Positions 8,602 to 15,430 of a stretch of 17,510 nucleotides of DNA are shown here, piece after piece; the stretch's first letter is position 1; the number at the start of each line of letters is the position of its first letter. The position numbers were made by a program, and so were the translations under genes. Below the pieces are notes generated by a model, which saw only the letters and a program-made list of their open reading frames with translations, did no database searches and was not told the origin of the DNA. The DNA comes from Porticoccaceae bacterium UBA2002 (lineage in GTDB: Bacteria; Pseudomonadota; Gammaproteobacteria; Pseudomonadales; Porticoccaceae), in the NCBI GenBank assembly GCA_002334915.1, contig DDCQ01000009.1, forward strand, positions 400 to 17,909, given 5' to 3'.

Positions 8602-9047
8602 GCGAGCAACTTCAAGCCCTGCAAGCCAGTCTGCACCAAGCCAGAGAAGAGTCTAGCCCGCAGCAGATCCTTGATTTAATTCCCTACAGTAGTTTTATTG
8701 GCGCCGAGGCAAAGCTTGAAAATGATGCTGTGTTGTACTGGCTGGATAGACGTGCTTCAAATATAGGTAATCCCTCGTTGCCTGCTATCCATGGTGGTGT
8801 TATTGGTGGTTTTCTCGAGCTGTCTGCGGCCATAGAAATTCTCTACACCCTGGATGTTGACCTTATTCCCAAGGTGGTTGATTTCTCTCTGGATTATCTG
8901 CGCCCCGGGCGTTACAAAACCATCTATGCCAGCTGTACCGTGCTGCGTCAGGGTAAAAAGCTGGTCAATGTTACCGCCACTGCCTGGCAGGATAATCCAG
9001 ACAGCCCAATAGCCACGGCCCGCTGCCATTTCCTTATCGCCAAGTAA
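8598..9047 (+). CDS. Hotdog-fold thioesterase-like protein (second of tandem pair)
   Basis: A 149-residue hotdog-fold protein, clearly related to but diverged from its upstream neighbour. The signature is IHGGVIGGFLELSAAIEILY (64-83). HGG is at 65-67, and Glu74 takes the place held by Asp66 in the first paralogue. Glu at this site is used by the Arthrobacter 4-hydroxybenzoyl-CoA thioesterase class, so activity is plausible. The blocks VVDFSLDYLRPGR (93-105) and TATAWQDNPDSPIATARCHF (126-145) parallel those of the first copy. A strong GGGAGG (8585-8590) lies 7 nt before the ATG, in addition to the ATGA overlap, so translation may be both coupled and independent. The two proteins might form a heteromeric assembly; this is inference. 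Confidence 0.85.
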   Translation: MSEQLQALQASLHQAREESSPQQILDLIPYSSFIGAEAKLENDAVLYWLDRRASNIGNPSLPAIHGGVIGGFLELSAAIEILYTLDVDLIPKVVDFSLDYLRPGRYKTIYASCTVLRQGKKLVNVTATAWQDNPDSPIATARCHFLIAK

Positions 9048-9064
9048 AAACCCCTTTAAATAAC

Positions 9065-9091
9065 CGCCAGAGCTTGAAATTCTGGCGCCAG
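9065..9091. promoter_or_regulatory. Inverted repeats interleaved with the htpG promoter
   Basis: CGCCAGA (9065-9071) and TCTGGCG (9081-9087) form a perfect 7-bp inverted repeat whose 9-nt centre holds the -35 element. The right arm is itself part of a perfect 10-bp palindrome, CTGGCGCCAG (9082-9091), inside the promoter spacer. In total, three CGCCAG half-sites lie in 27 bp. This could be an operator, a DNA-level regulatory structure, or the end of the upstream thioesterase transcript; no T run follows, which argues against a simple terminator. Confidence 0.5.
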
Positions 9092-9100
9092 TCCCCATCT
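9073..9100 (+). promoter_or_regulatory. Sigma-32 (RpoH) heat-shock promoter of htpG
   Basis: CTTGAAA at 9073-9079 and CCCCATCT at 9093-9100 are separated by 13 bp. Both match the published RpoH consensus (CTTGAAA, 11-16 bp, CCCCATnT) at every defined base. Transcription should start near 9107, leaving about 43 nt before the htpG ATG at 9150. HtpG is a classic RpoH target, so sequence and context agree. Confidence 0.88.
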
Positions 9101-9149
9101 CCTAAGACAAGCAACAATACTGTTTTATCAACCAGGAGAAATAACGGAA

Positions 9150-11096
9150 ATGACTGCCAAAGCTAAATCAGGTGCCGAGACCCTAGGCTTTCAAACAGAG
9201 GCCAAACAGCTTCTACATTTAATGATCCATTCTTTGTATTCCAACAAGGAAATTTTTCTGCGTGAGCTGATTTCAAATGCCTCAGACGCCACGGACAAGT
9301 TGCGCGTTGAAGCGCTGGAAAATTCCAGTTTGTACGAAGACGATGGCGAATTGCGAATTCGTATCGCGGTCGATGAAGAAGCCAAAACTATTGAAATATC
9401 TGATAATGGTATTGGTATGTCCAGAGATGAGGTAATTACCAATCTGGGTACCATTGCCAAATCCGGCACCGCGGAATTCCTTAAAAATCTCACTGGAGAT
9501 CAGAAACAGGACTCCCAGCTGATTGGTCAGTTTGGTGTGGGTTTTTACTCTTCATTTATAGTGGCTGACCGCGTGGTGGTCGAAACTCGTCGTGCCGGAG
9601 CGGCCGCCGATGAAGCTGTGCGCTGGAGCTGTGAAGGTGAAGCGGACTATCAGCTGGAAAATATTGAGCGCAGCGAGCGCGGTACCTCAATTACCCTTCA
9701 CCTCAAGGGCGAGGAGCATGAATTTGCCAATGATTGGCGCCTGCGCAGTATTGTTAAAAAATACTCAGACCATATTGCTATCCCGGTGCAAATGCTCAAG
9801 CCAGAGACTCCAGCTGTGCCCGCTGCTGATGAGACGCCAGAAGAGCAGGAAGCAGAGGTGGTGCCAGAGTGGGAAGCGGTCAATGACGCCAAAGCACTGT
9901 GGACTAAATCCAGAAGTGAAGTCAGTGATGAGGAGTATCAGGAATTCTACCGCCATGTATCCCATGACTTTGCAGAGCCGCTGGCCTGGAGCCACAACCG
10001 TGTAGAGGGCAAGCAAGAGTACACCAGCCTGCTCTATATCCCCGGTATGGCACCTATGGACCTCTATCAGCGTGAAGCATCCCGCGGCATCAAGCTATAT
10101 ATCAAGCGCACCTTTATTATGGATGACGCAGAACAGTTTATGCCCATGTATCTGCGCTTTGTAAAAGGCGTATTGGACAGCGCCGATCTGCCACTGAATG
10201 TGTCTCGCGAGCTTCTGCAAAAGACTCCAATGGTCGATAGTATTCGCGCTGCGCTGACCAAGCGTGTGCTGGATATGCTGGCGAAAATGGCCACCAGCGA
10301 GCCGGAAAAATACGCCACATTCTGGAGTCAATTTGGTGCTGTGTTAAAAGAGGGCCCCAGCGAAGACCACAATAATCGTGAGAAGATTGCCAAGCTATTC
10401 CGCTATGCCAGCTCGACCAGTGAAGGGGCAGAGCCCACCGTGAGCTTGAGTGACTATATCGAGCGCATGAAAGAGGGTCAGGATAAAATTTACTATGTCA
10501 CTGGTGAAAGCCATTCAGTGATTGCCAACAGTCCTTATCTGGAAGTGTTCCGCAAGCATGGCATTGAAGTGCTGCTGATGTCGGATCGCATCGACGAATG
10601 GATGATGGGATATCTGACAGAGTTCGATGGCAAGTCATTCCAGGATGTGGCTCGAGGCGAGCTGGATCTGAGCAAGATTACCGGTGAAGAAACCAAGCCT
10701 GACAAAGATGCAGAGTCTGATGAAAAGTCAGAGGATGCAGAGCATGGCGAATTACTCAAGCGCATCAAGTCGCTGCTGGAAGACAAGGTTGAAGAGGTGC
10801 GCAGCACCACAAGGCTGACCAGCTCGCCAGCCTGTCTGGTTGTAGGCGACAATGATATGGGCGAGCAGATGCGCAAGATTATGGCAGCTGCGGGTCAGGC
10901 CGTACCAGAGTCTAAGCCTATTCTGGAGATCAATATGGCTCATCCGCTGGTTGGCAAGCTGGAAGCTGAGGCGGGCGAAGAGGACGCAGCGCGTCTGGCG
11001 CGGGTACTATTTGATCAGGCGGCACTGTCTGCCGGCCGACCTCTGGAAAACCCTGCCGAGTTTGTGCAGGAGCTCAATCGATTGATGTTTGAATAA
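9150..11096 (+). CDS. htpG: Molecular chaperone HtpG (bacterial Hsp90)
   Basis: An ATP-driven cytosolic chaperone acting as a homodimer, 648 residues against 624 in E. coli. The GHKL ATPase domain has [12 protein letters not shown] (37-48, with Glu39 and Asn43), DNGIGM (85-90) and [11 protein letters not shown] (126-136). The middle domain holds the catalytic Arg353 in NVSRELL. The extra length lies in two acidic stretches, around 217-240 and around 513-533, the second just before the C-terminal dimerisation domain. AGGAG (9134-9138) lies 11 nt before the ATG. A near-perfect heat-shock promoter lies upstream and a strong hairpin terminator follows, so the gene is a single-gene heat-inducible unit. 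Confidence 0.98.
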   Translation: MTAKAKSGAETLGFQTEAKQLLHLMIHSLYSNKEIFLRELISNASDATDKLRVEALENSSLYEDDGELRIRIAVDEEAKTIEISDNGIGMSRDEVITNLGTIAKSGTAEFLKNLTGDQKQDSQLIGQFGVGFYSSFIVADRVVVETRRAGAAADEAVRWSCEGEADYQLENIERSERGTSITLHLKGEEHEFANDWRLRSIVKKYSDHIAIPVQMLKPETPAVPAADETPEEQEAEVVPEWEAVNDAKALWTKSRSEVSDEEYQEFYRHVSHDFAEPLAWSHNRVEGKQEYTSLLYIPGMAPMDLYQREASRGIKLYIKRTFIMDDAEQFMPMYLRFVKGVLDSADLPLNVSRELLQKTPMVDSIRAALTKRVLDMLAKMATSEPEKYATFWSQFGAVLKEGPSEDHNNREKIAKLFRYASSTSEGAEPTVSLSDYIERMKEGQDKIYYVTGESHSVIANSPYLEVFRKHGIEVLLMSDRIDEWMMGYLTEFDGKSFQDVARGELDLSKITGEETKPDKDAESDEKSEDAEHGELLKRIKSLLEDKVEEVRSTTRLTSSPACLVVGDNDMGEQMRKIMAAAGQAVPESKPILEINMAHPLVGKLEAEAGEEDAARLARVLFDQAALSAGRPLENPAEFVQELNRLMFE

Positions 11097-11112
11097 AATA
11101 GCTAAAATCAAT

Positions 11113-11149
11113 GCAAATAGCGTCCTTATAGGGGCGCTATTTGCGTTTT
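11113..11149 (+). terminator. Rho-independent terminator of htpG
   Basis: GCAAATAGCG (11113-11122) pairs perfectly with CGCTATTTGC (11135-11144). The stem extends inward through a G-T wobble and two C-G pairs to a 6-nt loop, and it is followed by GTTTT. It sits 16 bp after the htpG stop. Confidence 0.85.
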
Positions 11150-11155
11150 CGCGGC

Positions 11156-11161
11156 TATAAT
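11156..11161 (+). promoter_or_regulatory. Possible -10 element for gpsA
   Basis: A perfect TATAAT follows the htpG terminator and would place transcription start near 11168, about 33 nt before the gpsA GTG. No good -35 is present at 16-18 bp, where the terminator arm lies, and no TGn extension is present. Position between terminator and gene is the main support. Confidence 0.45.
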
Positions 11162-11185
11162 GCAGACCTGAAGCGGTTCGTCTGA

Positions 11186-11191
11186 TTGGAG
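11186..11191 (+). promoter_or_regulatory. Ribosome binding site that fixes the gpsA start
   Basis: TTGGAG, with GGAG at 11188-11191, lies 9 nt before GTG 11201. The same TTG could be read as an earlier in-frame start, but then the gene would begin on its own ribosome binding site. Confidence 0.7.
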
Positions 11192-11200
11192 CATAGCTCG

Positions 11201-12232
11201 GTGACAGATAATAAAAATCATAAAGTAGCAGTATTAGGTGGTGGCAGTTTTGGTACCGCCATAGCCAATATGATTGCGTCTAATGATTATCCCGTCACCC
11301 TGTGGTTGCGCAGCGAAACGCGCGCCCAGACTATCCGCGAGACTCATGAGAATCCGGACTATCTGCCGGGCTATGCGCTGCATTCCTCGTTAAAGGTTAG
11401 CACCGACCTGGAGCTGGCTCTGGCCGGTGCCCAGACGGTATTCTTTGCAGTACCCAGCAGCTCATTTCGTCAGCTGGCCAAGCAGGCATCTGCCTTTCTG
11501 AACAGAGACTGCATTGTCGTCAGCACGGCCAAAGGCATCGAAACCAATAGCTTTATGTTGCCCAGTGAAATTCTGGAAGAGGAAATTCCTCAGTGCTCGG
11601 TCGGTGTAATCAGTGGGCCCAATCTGGCTAAAGAAATTGCTCAGTTTGAGATTACCGCGACGGTGATTGCCAGTGAAGATAATGGGCTCTGCGAGCGAAT
11701 TCAGGCGTTGCTGGGTTCCAAGTACTTCCGGGTTTATGCCAACTATGATCGCTACGGCGTCGAATTAGCCGGAGCATTAAAAAATATTTATGCCATTGTC
11801 TCAGGTATAGCCGAGGCTATGGATGCAGGCCAGAATACCAAGGCTGTGGTGCTGACCCGCAGTCTGGCCGAGATGAGTCGTTTTGCGGTCAAGCTCGGAG
11901 CTAACCCGTTGACCTTTTTGGGTCTCAGTGGTGTTGGTGATCTCTACGTGACCTGTACATCTCCCCTGAGCCGAAACTTTCGCGTGGGCCTGGCGCTGGG
12001 TCAGGGTAAAACACTGGAGCAAGCGATAGCTGATGTAGGTCAGGTCGCCGAGGGTGTAAATACGACTAAACTAGTTAAAGAGAAAGCCGATGTTTTAGGT
12101 ATCTATATGCCATTGGCGTCGGCACTATACGCGACCCTTTTTGAGCAGCGGCCTATTATGGAGTCTCTGCAATCTATGATGCTCGCAGAACAAAATACTG
12201 ATGTTGAATTTATGGTGAAAGCAAATGACTGA
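11201..12232 (+). CDS. gpsA: NAD(P)-dependent glycerol-3-phosphate dehydrogenase
   Basis: Reduces dihydroxyacetone phosphate to sn-glycerol-3-phosphate, the backbone for phospholipids, in the cytosol. The 343-residue protein starts with a Rossmann fold ([12 protein letters not shown], 9-20). It has Lys111 in STAKGIE, SGPN (138-141), the catalytic-region Lys194 in GALKNIY, and [17 protein letters not shown] (243-259). Length and motif order match E. coli GpsA (339). I chose GTG 11201 because GGAG sits 9 nt upstream and [11 protein letters not shown] has the right distance to the nucleotide loop; a TTG at 11186 would add five residues and destroy that ribosome binding site. The end overlaps the next gene by 8 bp, so it probably heads an operon with the DUF4389 gene, sixA and the hydrolase. 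Confidence 0.97.
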   Translation: MTDNKNHKVAVLGGGSFGTAIANMIASNDYPVTLWLRSETRAQTIRETHENPDYLPGYALHSSLKVSTDLELALAGAQTVFFAVPSSSFRQLAKQASAFLNRDCIVVSTAKGIETNSFMLPSEILEEEIPQCSVGVISGPNLAKEIAQFEITATVIASEDNGLCERIQALLGSKYFRVYANYDRYGVELAGALKNIYAIVSGIAEAMDAGQNTKAVVLTRSLAEMSRFAVKLGANPLTFLGLSGVGDLYVTCTSPLSRNFRVGLALGQGKTLEQAIADVGQVAEGVNTTKLVKEKADVLGIYMPLASALYATLFEQRPIMESLQSMMLAEQNTDVEFMVKAND

Positions 12233-12716
12233 TAATAAGGGAACATTAAGCAACAGCAATACCTGGGTTCGCCTAGCCTATATGTTTGTATTCACACTGC
12301 TACTGATGGCTGCTCGACTGGTCATTACTCTGGTGGTGATTGTGCAGTTTCTACTGGTGCTGTTAACTGGCAGTGACAACGAAAACCTGCGCAATCTGGG
12401 GCAGGGTCTTGGCAAATGGGTCTACCAGACAATAATGTTTTTGACCTTTAACACTGAGAGCAAACCTTTCCCATTTGATGAGTGGCCAGAGGTTGATCCT
12501 TCGGAAGGCTACTCAGTGCGCAGAGCAGAGGATATTGAAGAGGCAGAGTTTGTTGAGGTAGAGGATGATGTCCCTTCATTTACTGCTGATGAGGCACTCG
12601 CGGCCGATGAAGCGCCTGGGGCTGAAAAAAAGCCCTCAGCTGAAAAAAAGCCCTCAGCGGATAAAAAGCCCTCAGCTGATAAAAAGCCCAAAACTACAAA
12701 AAAGAAAATCAAATAG
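12225..12716 (+). CDS. DUF4389-family membrane protein with Lys-rich repeat tail
   Basis: A 163-residue protein with one long or two closely spaced hydrophobic helices (about 16-48), a short conserved block [20 protein letters not shown] (57-76) and KPFPFDEWP (80-88). These match the uncharacterised DUF4389 family as I remember it. After that comes an acidic linker (about 99-130) and a tail of four tandem hexapeptides of the [12 protein letters not shown] type (133-156), ending in Lys-rich residues. The helix part should sit in the inner membrane with the charged tail in the cytosol; this is inference. It overlaps gpsA by 8 bp, with GGTGA (12214-12218) just upstream, and lies 9 bp before sixA. 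No function is known to me. Confidence 0.8.
   Translation: MTDNKGTLSNSNTWVRLAYMFVFTLLLMAARLVITLVVIVQFLLVLLTGSDNENLRNLGQGLGKWVYQTIMFLTFNTESKPFPFDEWPEVDPSEGYSVRRAEDIEEAEFVEVEDDVPSFTADEALAADEAPGAEKKPSAEKKPSADKKPSADKKPKTTKKKIK
12621..12692 (+). repeat. Four tandem 18-bp units inside the DUF4389 gene
   Basis: Units begin at 12621, 12639, 12657 and 12675. The first two are identical (GCTGAAAAAAAGCCCTCA). The third and fourth differ by a few bases. The array is in frame and encodes the KKPS tail, and each unit holds a run of A, so both copy-number change and slippage are possible. Confidence 0.9.
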
Positions 12717-12725
12717 CAGCGCTCA

Positions 12726-13181
12726 ATGAAGCTGCTGCTAATGCGCCACGGCGATGCTGAGCCGGGACATCCTGATCGCCATCGTCCGCTCTCGGCTTAT
12801 GGCCGGGATCAGATAACCAGGCAGGCACTGGCGCACCAGCAAGAGGCCAATAATGTACAGCAGCTTGCGTGCAGCCCCTACACTAGGGCCGCTCAGACTG
12901 CAGTGCTTTTTGCCCAGCTGACAAATATTAATAATATTGCAATCGATTGGTTAGATGATCTAACACCGCAGGGCAGCCCGCGGGCCATAGAGGGATTTTT
13001 ACAGCAGACTCAAGCCGACAATCTGGTGATGGTGAGCCATTTGCCGCTGGTTGGGCTGTTGATCGATTATTTAACCGGAGAAACAGGTACCTCCATGGGT
13101 ACCGCAAGCCTGGCTTCGCTCTCTATGGACTATCCCGCACAGGGAATGGCAACTTTAAACTGGATACATTATGTCGATTGA
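12726..13181 (+). CDS. sixA: Phosphohistidine phosphatase SixA
   Basis: A small histidine-phosphatase-fold enzyme of 151 residues that removes phosphate from phosphohistidine. In E. coli, SixA was first linked to the ArcB phosphotransfer domain and later to NPr of the nitrogen PTS. The catalytic LLMRHGDAEPG (4-14) has Arg7, His8 and Gly9. SPYTRAAQTA (50-59) supplies the second Arg, and VSHLPLVG (103-110) the second active-site His105. The N-terminus matches SixA with no extension. The gene is 9 bp after the DUF4389 gene with a poor ribosome binding site, and its end overlaps the hydrolase by 11 bp, so co-translation is likely. PTS genes are not in the window, so the partner here is unknown. 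Confidence 0.92.
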   Translation: MKLLLMRHGDAEPGHPDRHRPLSAYGRDQITRQALAHQQEANNVQQLACSPYTRAAQTAVLFAQLTNINNIAIDWLDDLTPQGSPRAIEGFLQQTQADNLVMVSHLPLVGLLIDYLTGETGTSMGTASLASLSMDYPAQGMATLNWIHYVD

Positions 13182-14028
13182 ATTTATCAGAGAGCGTACC
13201 TTCGAAAACAAAGGCCTGGCATTTGCCGCCAAAGAATGGGGGCGCTCAGGTTACCCACCTGTTATAGCACTGCACGGCTGGCTGGATAACGCCAATACAT
13301 TCGACCGCATGCTACCCCATATGGAAAACCTCCATGTAATCGCCATGGACCTCGCTGGCCATGGGCGCAGCGACTTTCGCTCTCAGGATTCCGGCTATGA
13401 TATCTGGCACGATATCAGCGATGTTATCGCGGTTGCCGACCAGATGGGTTGGGAGACCTTTGGCTTGATTGGCCATTCCCGCGGCGCGATTATTTCTGGT
13501 TTGGTAGCAGGCACTTTCCCCGAGCGGGTAACCCAGGTGGCGATGATAGATGGTTATCTGCCTCTGCCCGAGGAGGCCCATAACACCGCCAAGCATATAG
13601 CGCGTGCGATCCATGAAAACAAGCGCTATGGTGCCGCCTCACCTACTGTTTTTGCGGACTATGAGCGTGCCGTACAGGCGCGAGTCAAAGGTTTTGTTCC
13701 CCTTGACCATGATGCCGCGAGTATTCTGGCCGATCGCGGAGTGACTGAGGTCGATGGTCTGTTCTTCTGGCGTAATGATCAGCGGCTTAAGGCCGCATCG
13801 ATGATCAAGTTCTCCCAGGAGCACCTGCAGAGCTTTTTAACCGCGATTCGTGGAAGAGTCACTCTGGTGCAGGCAGAAAACAGCGCCTTTACCCCCAGTC
13901 CCGAGCAAACTGCGGGTTTCGACTGGATACCCCATATGGAAATTATCCGGATACCAGGCTCTCACCATCTTCACCTGGAAGGGCAGGCCGAGCAGGTAGC
14001 AACCAGTATTCAACCTTTATTCACCTGA
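13171..14028 (+). CDS. Alpha/beta-hydrolase fold protein
   Basis: A 285-residue alpha/beta hydrolase, probably a cytosolic esterase-like enzyme. The oxyanion region is ALHGWLDNANTF (33-44). The block AMDLAGHGRSD (58-68) follows strand 4. The nucleophile elbow GHSRGA gives Ser103, and PGSHHLHLEG (262-271) carries the catalytic His (265 or 266). The acid is probably Asp127 or Glu236, not decided. The HGWLDN and GSHHLHLE blocks place it near the serine hydrolase-like/MEST group rather than epoxide hydrolases or haloalkane dehalogenases. A cap domain lies about 130-215. The ATG lies inside the end of sixA (11-bp overlap), so it is the last gene of the gpsA operon. Substrate unknown. Confidence 0.86.
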   Translation: MSIEFIRERTFENKGLAFAAKEWGRSGYPPVIALHGWLDNANTFDRMLPHMENLHVIAMDLAGHGRSDFRSQDSGYDIWHDISDVIAVADQMGWETFGLIGHSRGAIISGLVAGTFPERVTQVAMIDGYLPLPEEAHNTAKHIARAIHENKRYGAASPTVFADYERAVQARVKGFVPLDHDAASILADRGVTEVDGLFFWRNDQRLKAASMIKFSQEHLQSFLTAIRGRVTLVQAENSAFTPSPEQTAGFDWIPHMEIIRIPGSHHLHLEGQAEQVATSIQPLFT

Positions 14029-14031
14029 GGG

Positions 14032-14060
14032 GTTGAGGTCAGGTCTTGACCAGGCTCAAC
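14032..14060 (+). terminator. Stem-loop at the end of the gpsA-hydrolase operon
   Basis: GTTGA-GGTCA (14032-14041) pairs with TGACC (14047-14051) and TCAAC (14056-14060) around a 5-nt loop, with a 4-nt bulge on the 3' side. It starts 3 bp after the hydrolase stop. A T run comes only at 14072-14075, so it may be a weak terminator or an mRNA end-protecting hairpin. Confidence 0.4.
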
Positions 14061-14094
14061 TAAGAGGCTACTTTTAAAAAACATGCTCTGTGCT

Positions 14095-14103
14095 TGTTAT
14101 AGT
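14095..14103 (+). promoter_or_regulatory. Possible extended -10 promoter for the small membrane protein
   Basis: TGTTATAGT is a TGn-extended -10 whose hexamer matches TATAAT at five of six bases. Start would be near 14110, some 44 nt before the ATG at 14154. The -35 region is only A/T-rich, as tolerated by extended -10 promoters. Confidence 0.4.
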
Positions 14104-14153
14104 ATTGATCGGTCAAGAGAATTAGCTTTTGTATTCTGTAAAGGAGAGTTTTT

Positions 14154-14402
14154 ATGTCAATATCAATTGAACAGTTAACTGCCTTTCTCGGCTGGTGCAC
14201 ATTGATCAATATTGGTCTGCTGCTGTTCTCCACGCTGATGATTGCTGTGGTTAAAGACTTCGCAATTAATATACACAGCAAAATGTTTAATCTGGACCCG
14301 GAGACATTGCCCGCTATGTATTTTGAATATCTGGGTAGACTAAAGCTTTTGGTGATTGTTTTTAATCTGGTGCCCTATTTGGCGCTGAGAATAATACTGT
14401 AA
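14154..14402 (+). CDS. Small two-helix membrane protein, DUF6868-like
   Basis: An 82-residue inner-membrane protein. Hydrophobic helices span about 10-33 and 62-81, joined by a loop with IHSKMFNLDPETLPAMYF (40-57). The FLGWCTLINIGLL start and the FNLVPYLALRI end are the conserved blocks of a family of small uncharacterised proteins that I recall as DUF6868. It has a strong ribosome binding site, AAGGAG at 14141-14146, 7 nt before ATG, which confirms the start. It is preceded by its own possible promoter and followed after 76 bp by the CxxC protein gene. Function unknown. Confidence 0.75.
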   Translation: MSISIEQLTAFLGWCTLINIGLLLFSTLMIAVVKDFAINIHSKMFNLDPETLPAMYFEYLGRLKLLVIVFNLVPYLALRIIL

Positions 14403-14478
14403 TCAGGCTAGAGCCAGGGATGGGATCAGCAGCCAATGCCAGCTGTTGAGGTAAATTTTAGACAGGAGTCTAAAGCTA

Positions 14479-14718
14479 ATGAGTTATTTACTGGAAAGGA
14501 AGCCAGAACCTGAGTTATGCGCAGTCTGCTGCGGTAGCAAGGTACATCAGTGTAAGGCCTGTCAGGGTAGCGGCAATGTTACCTGTCCTGGTTGTGCTGG
14601 TGAACTGGGGCCTGAGTTCTGTCGCATCTGCGCGGGGTTAAGGCAGTTGCGCTGCCATCTCTGTAGTGGCGGGCAGATTAGCTGTGGAGTTTGCGGTGGC
14701 ACTGGTCAGCGCTGGTAG
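14479..14718 (+). CDS. Cys-rich mini-protein of DnaJ-type CxxC zinc-finger repeats
   Basis: A 79-residue protein with 13 Cys, twelve of them in six CxxC pairs at 14/17, 25/28, 36/39, 48/51, 59/62 and 69/72. The spacing is regular at 10-12 residues, and several pairs are followed by GxG or Gly (CKACQGSG, CPGCAG, CGVCGGTG). This is the pattern of the DnaJ central zinc-finger domain, whose pairs together bind two zinc ions. Here there are six pairs rather than four, and there is no J domain or C-terminal substrate domain, so it is not a co-chaperone of the usual kind. It may bind two or three zinc ions and act as a small chaperone-like or thiol protein; this is inference. AGGAG (14464-14468) lies 10 nt before ATG. 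It ends 20 bp before a bidirectional terminator. Confidence 0.78.
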   Translation: MSYLLERKPEPELCAVCCGSKVHQCKACQGSGNVTCPGCAGELGPEFCRICAGLRQLRCHLCSGGQISCGVCGGTGQRW

Positions 14719-14738
14719 AACAACGAATACTGAGACAT

Positions 14739-14778
14739 AAAAAAACCCGATACGGCTCAGGCGGTATCGGGTTTTTTT
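14739..14778. terminator. Bidirectional rho-independent terminator
   Basis: Seven A (14739-14745), then CCCGATAC (14746-14753) pairing with GTATCGGG (14764-14771) across a 10-nt loop, then seven T (14772-14778). The symmetric A and T runs give a U tract in both directions, serving the CxxC gene from the left and folE from the right. The T run ends just before the folE stop codon. Confidence 0.93.
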
Positions 14779-14779
14779 G

Positions 14780-15325
14780 TTACTGGTTATTTAGCAGAGC
14801 CAAAAACTCGGTCCGAGTAGCCTGGTCGGTGCGGAAGCTGCCCAGCATGGCAGAGGTTTTCATTGAGGAATTTTGCTTCTCTACACCGCGCATCATCATG
14901 CACATATGTTTGGCTTCGACAATCACACCCACGCCTTGGGCATTGGTCACTTCCTGAATAGTGGACGCAACCTGCTGCGCCAGTGCCTCTTGAATTTGCA
15001 GTCGGCGGGCAAACATATCCACCACACGCGCCACCTTTGACAGGCCTAAAACCTTGCCGTTGGGAATATAAGCAACATGACATTTGCCAATAAACGGCAG
15101 CAGATGGTGCTCGCAGAGCGAAAACAGTTCGATATCTTTCACTATCACCATTTCTTCTGAGTCAGAGGGAAACAGGGCGTCATTGATCACCTGATTTAAA
15201 TCCATCGTGTAGCCGCTGGTAAGGTAGGTGAAAGCCTTGGCCGCACGATCAGGCGTATCCAGCAAACCAGCGCGAGTCACATCTTCGCCAGTGCTTTCGA
15301 TAATTTTCTGATACTGATCTCTCAT
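14780..15325 (-). CDS. folE: GTP cyclohydrolase I
   Basis: Converts GTP to 7,8-dihydroneopterin triphosphate, the first step to tetrahydrofolate, and in many bacteria also to queuosine. The 181-residue chain belongs to the zinc-dependent FolE (type I) class. Zinc ligands are Cys71 and His74 in LCEHHLLPF and Cys142 in HMCMMMRG; His73 and His140 match the other active-site His of E. coli Fol[10 protein letters not shown] (24-32) and [20 protein letters not shown] (94-113) are also family marks. It is shorter than E. coli FolE (222) at the N-terminus, as in many bacterial forms. The start is ATG at 15325 with GGGA 4 nt upstream. It is divergent from prmB, sharing a 105-bp intergenic region. Confidence 0.97.
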   Translation of the reverse strand: MRDQYQKIIESTGEDVTRAGLLDTPDRAAKAFTYLTSGYTMDLNQVINDALFPSDSEEMVIVKDIELFSLCEHHLLPFIGKCHVAYIPNGKVLGLSKVARVVDMFARRLQIQEALAQQVASTIQEVTNAQGVGVIVEAKHMCMMMRGVEKQNSSMKTSAMLGSFRTDQATRTEFLALLNNQ

Positions 15326-15353
15326 GATAGTCCCTGATTAAATTTTATATTTC

Positions 15354-15374
15354 TTGGAGGCAATCATTCTCCAA
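15354..15374. promoter_or_regulatory. Inverted repeat between folE and prmB
   Basis: TTGGAG (15354-15359) and CTCCAA (15369-15374) form a perfect 6-bp inverted repeat with 9 nt between. It lies in the divergent control region, 29 bp from the folE start. It might be an operator for folE, but short repeats of this size arise by chance. Confidence 0.25.
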
Positions 15375-15430
15375 CAAACTACAGACCATTGCTAGTTTCA
15401 CAGGTAAAATAATACTCTTGCGGAGGCACA

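Noticed and set aside
9065..9087. The 7-bp stem as a rho-independent terminator for the thioesterase operon
   Set aside because: No T run follows, and the loop and spacer coincide with a full heat-shock promoter. I kept it as a regulatory repeat instead.
12621..12692. Short tandem array as a CRISPR or minisatellite
   Set aside because: Units are contiguous with no spacers and stay in frame as the KKPS tail of the DUF4389 protein, so they are coding repeats.
15389..15416. TTGCTA plus AATACT as a sigma-70 promoter for prmB
   Set aside because: The -10 matches only four of six bases and the spacer is 16 bp; too weak to list as a feature.
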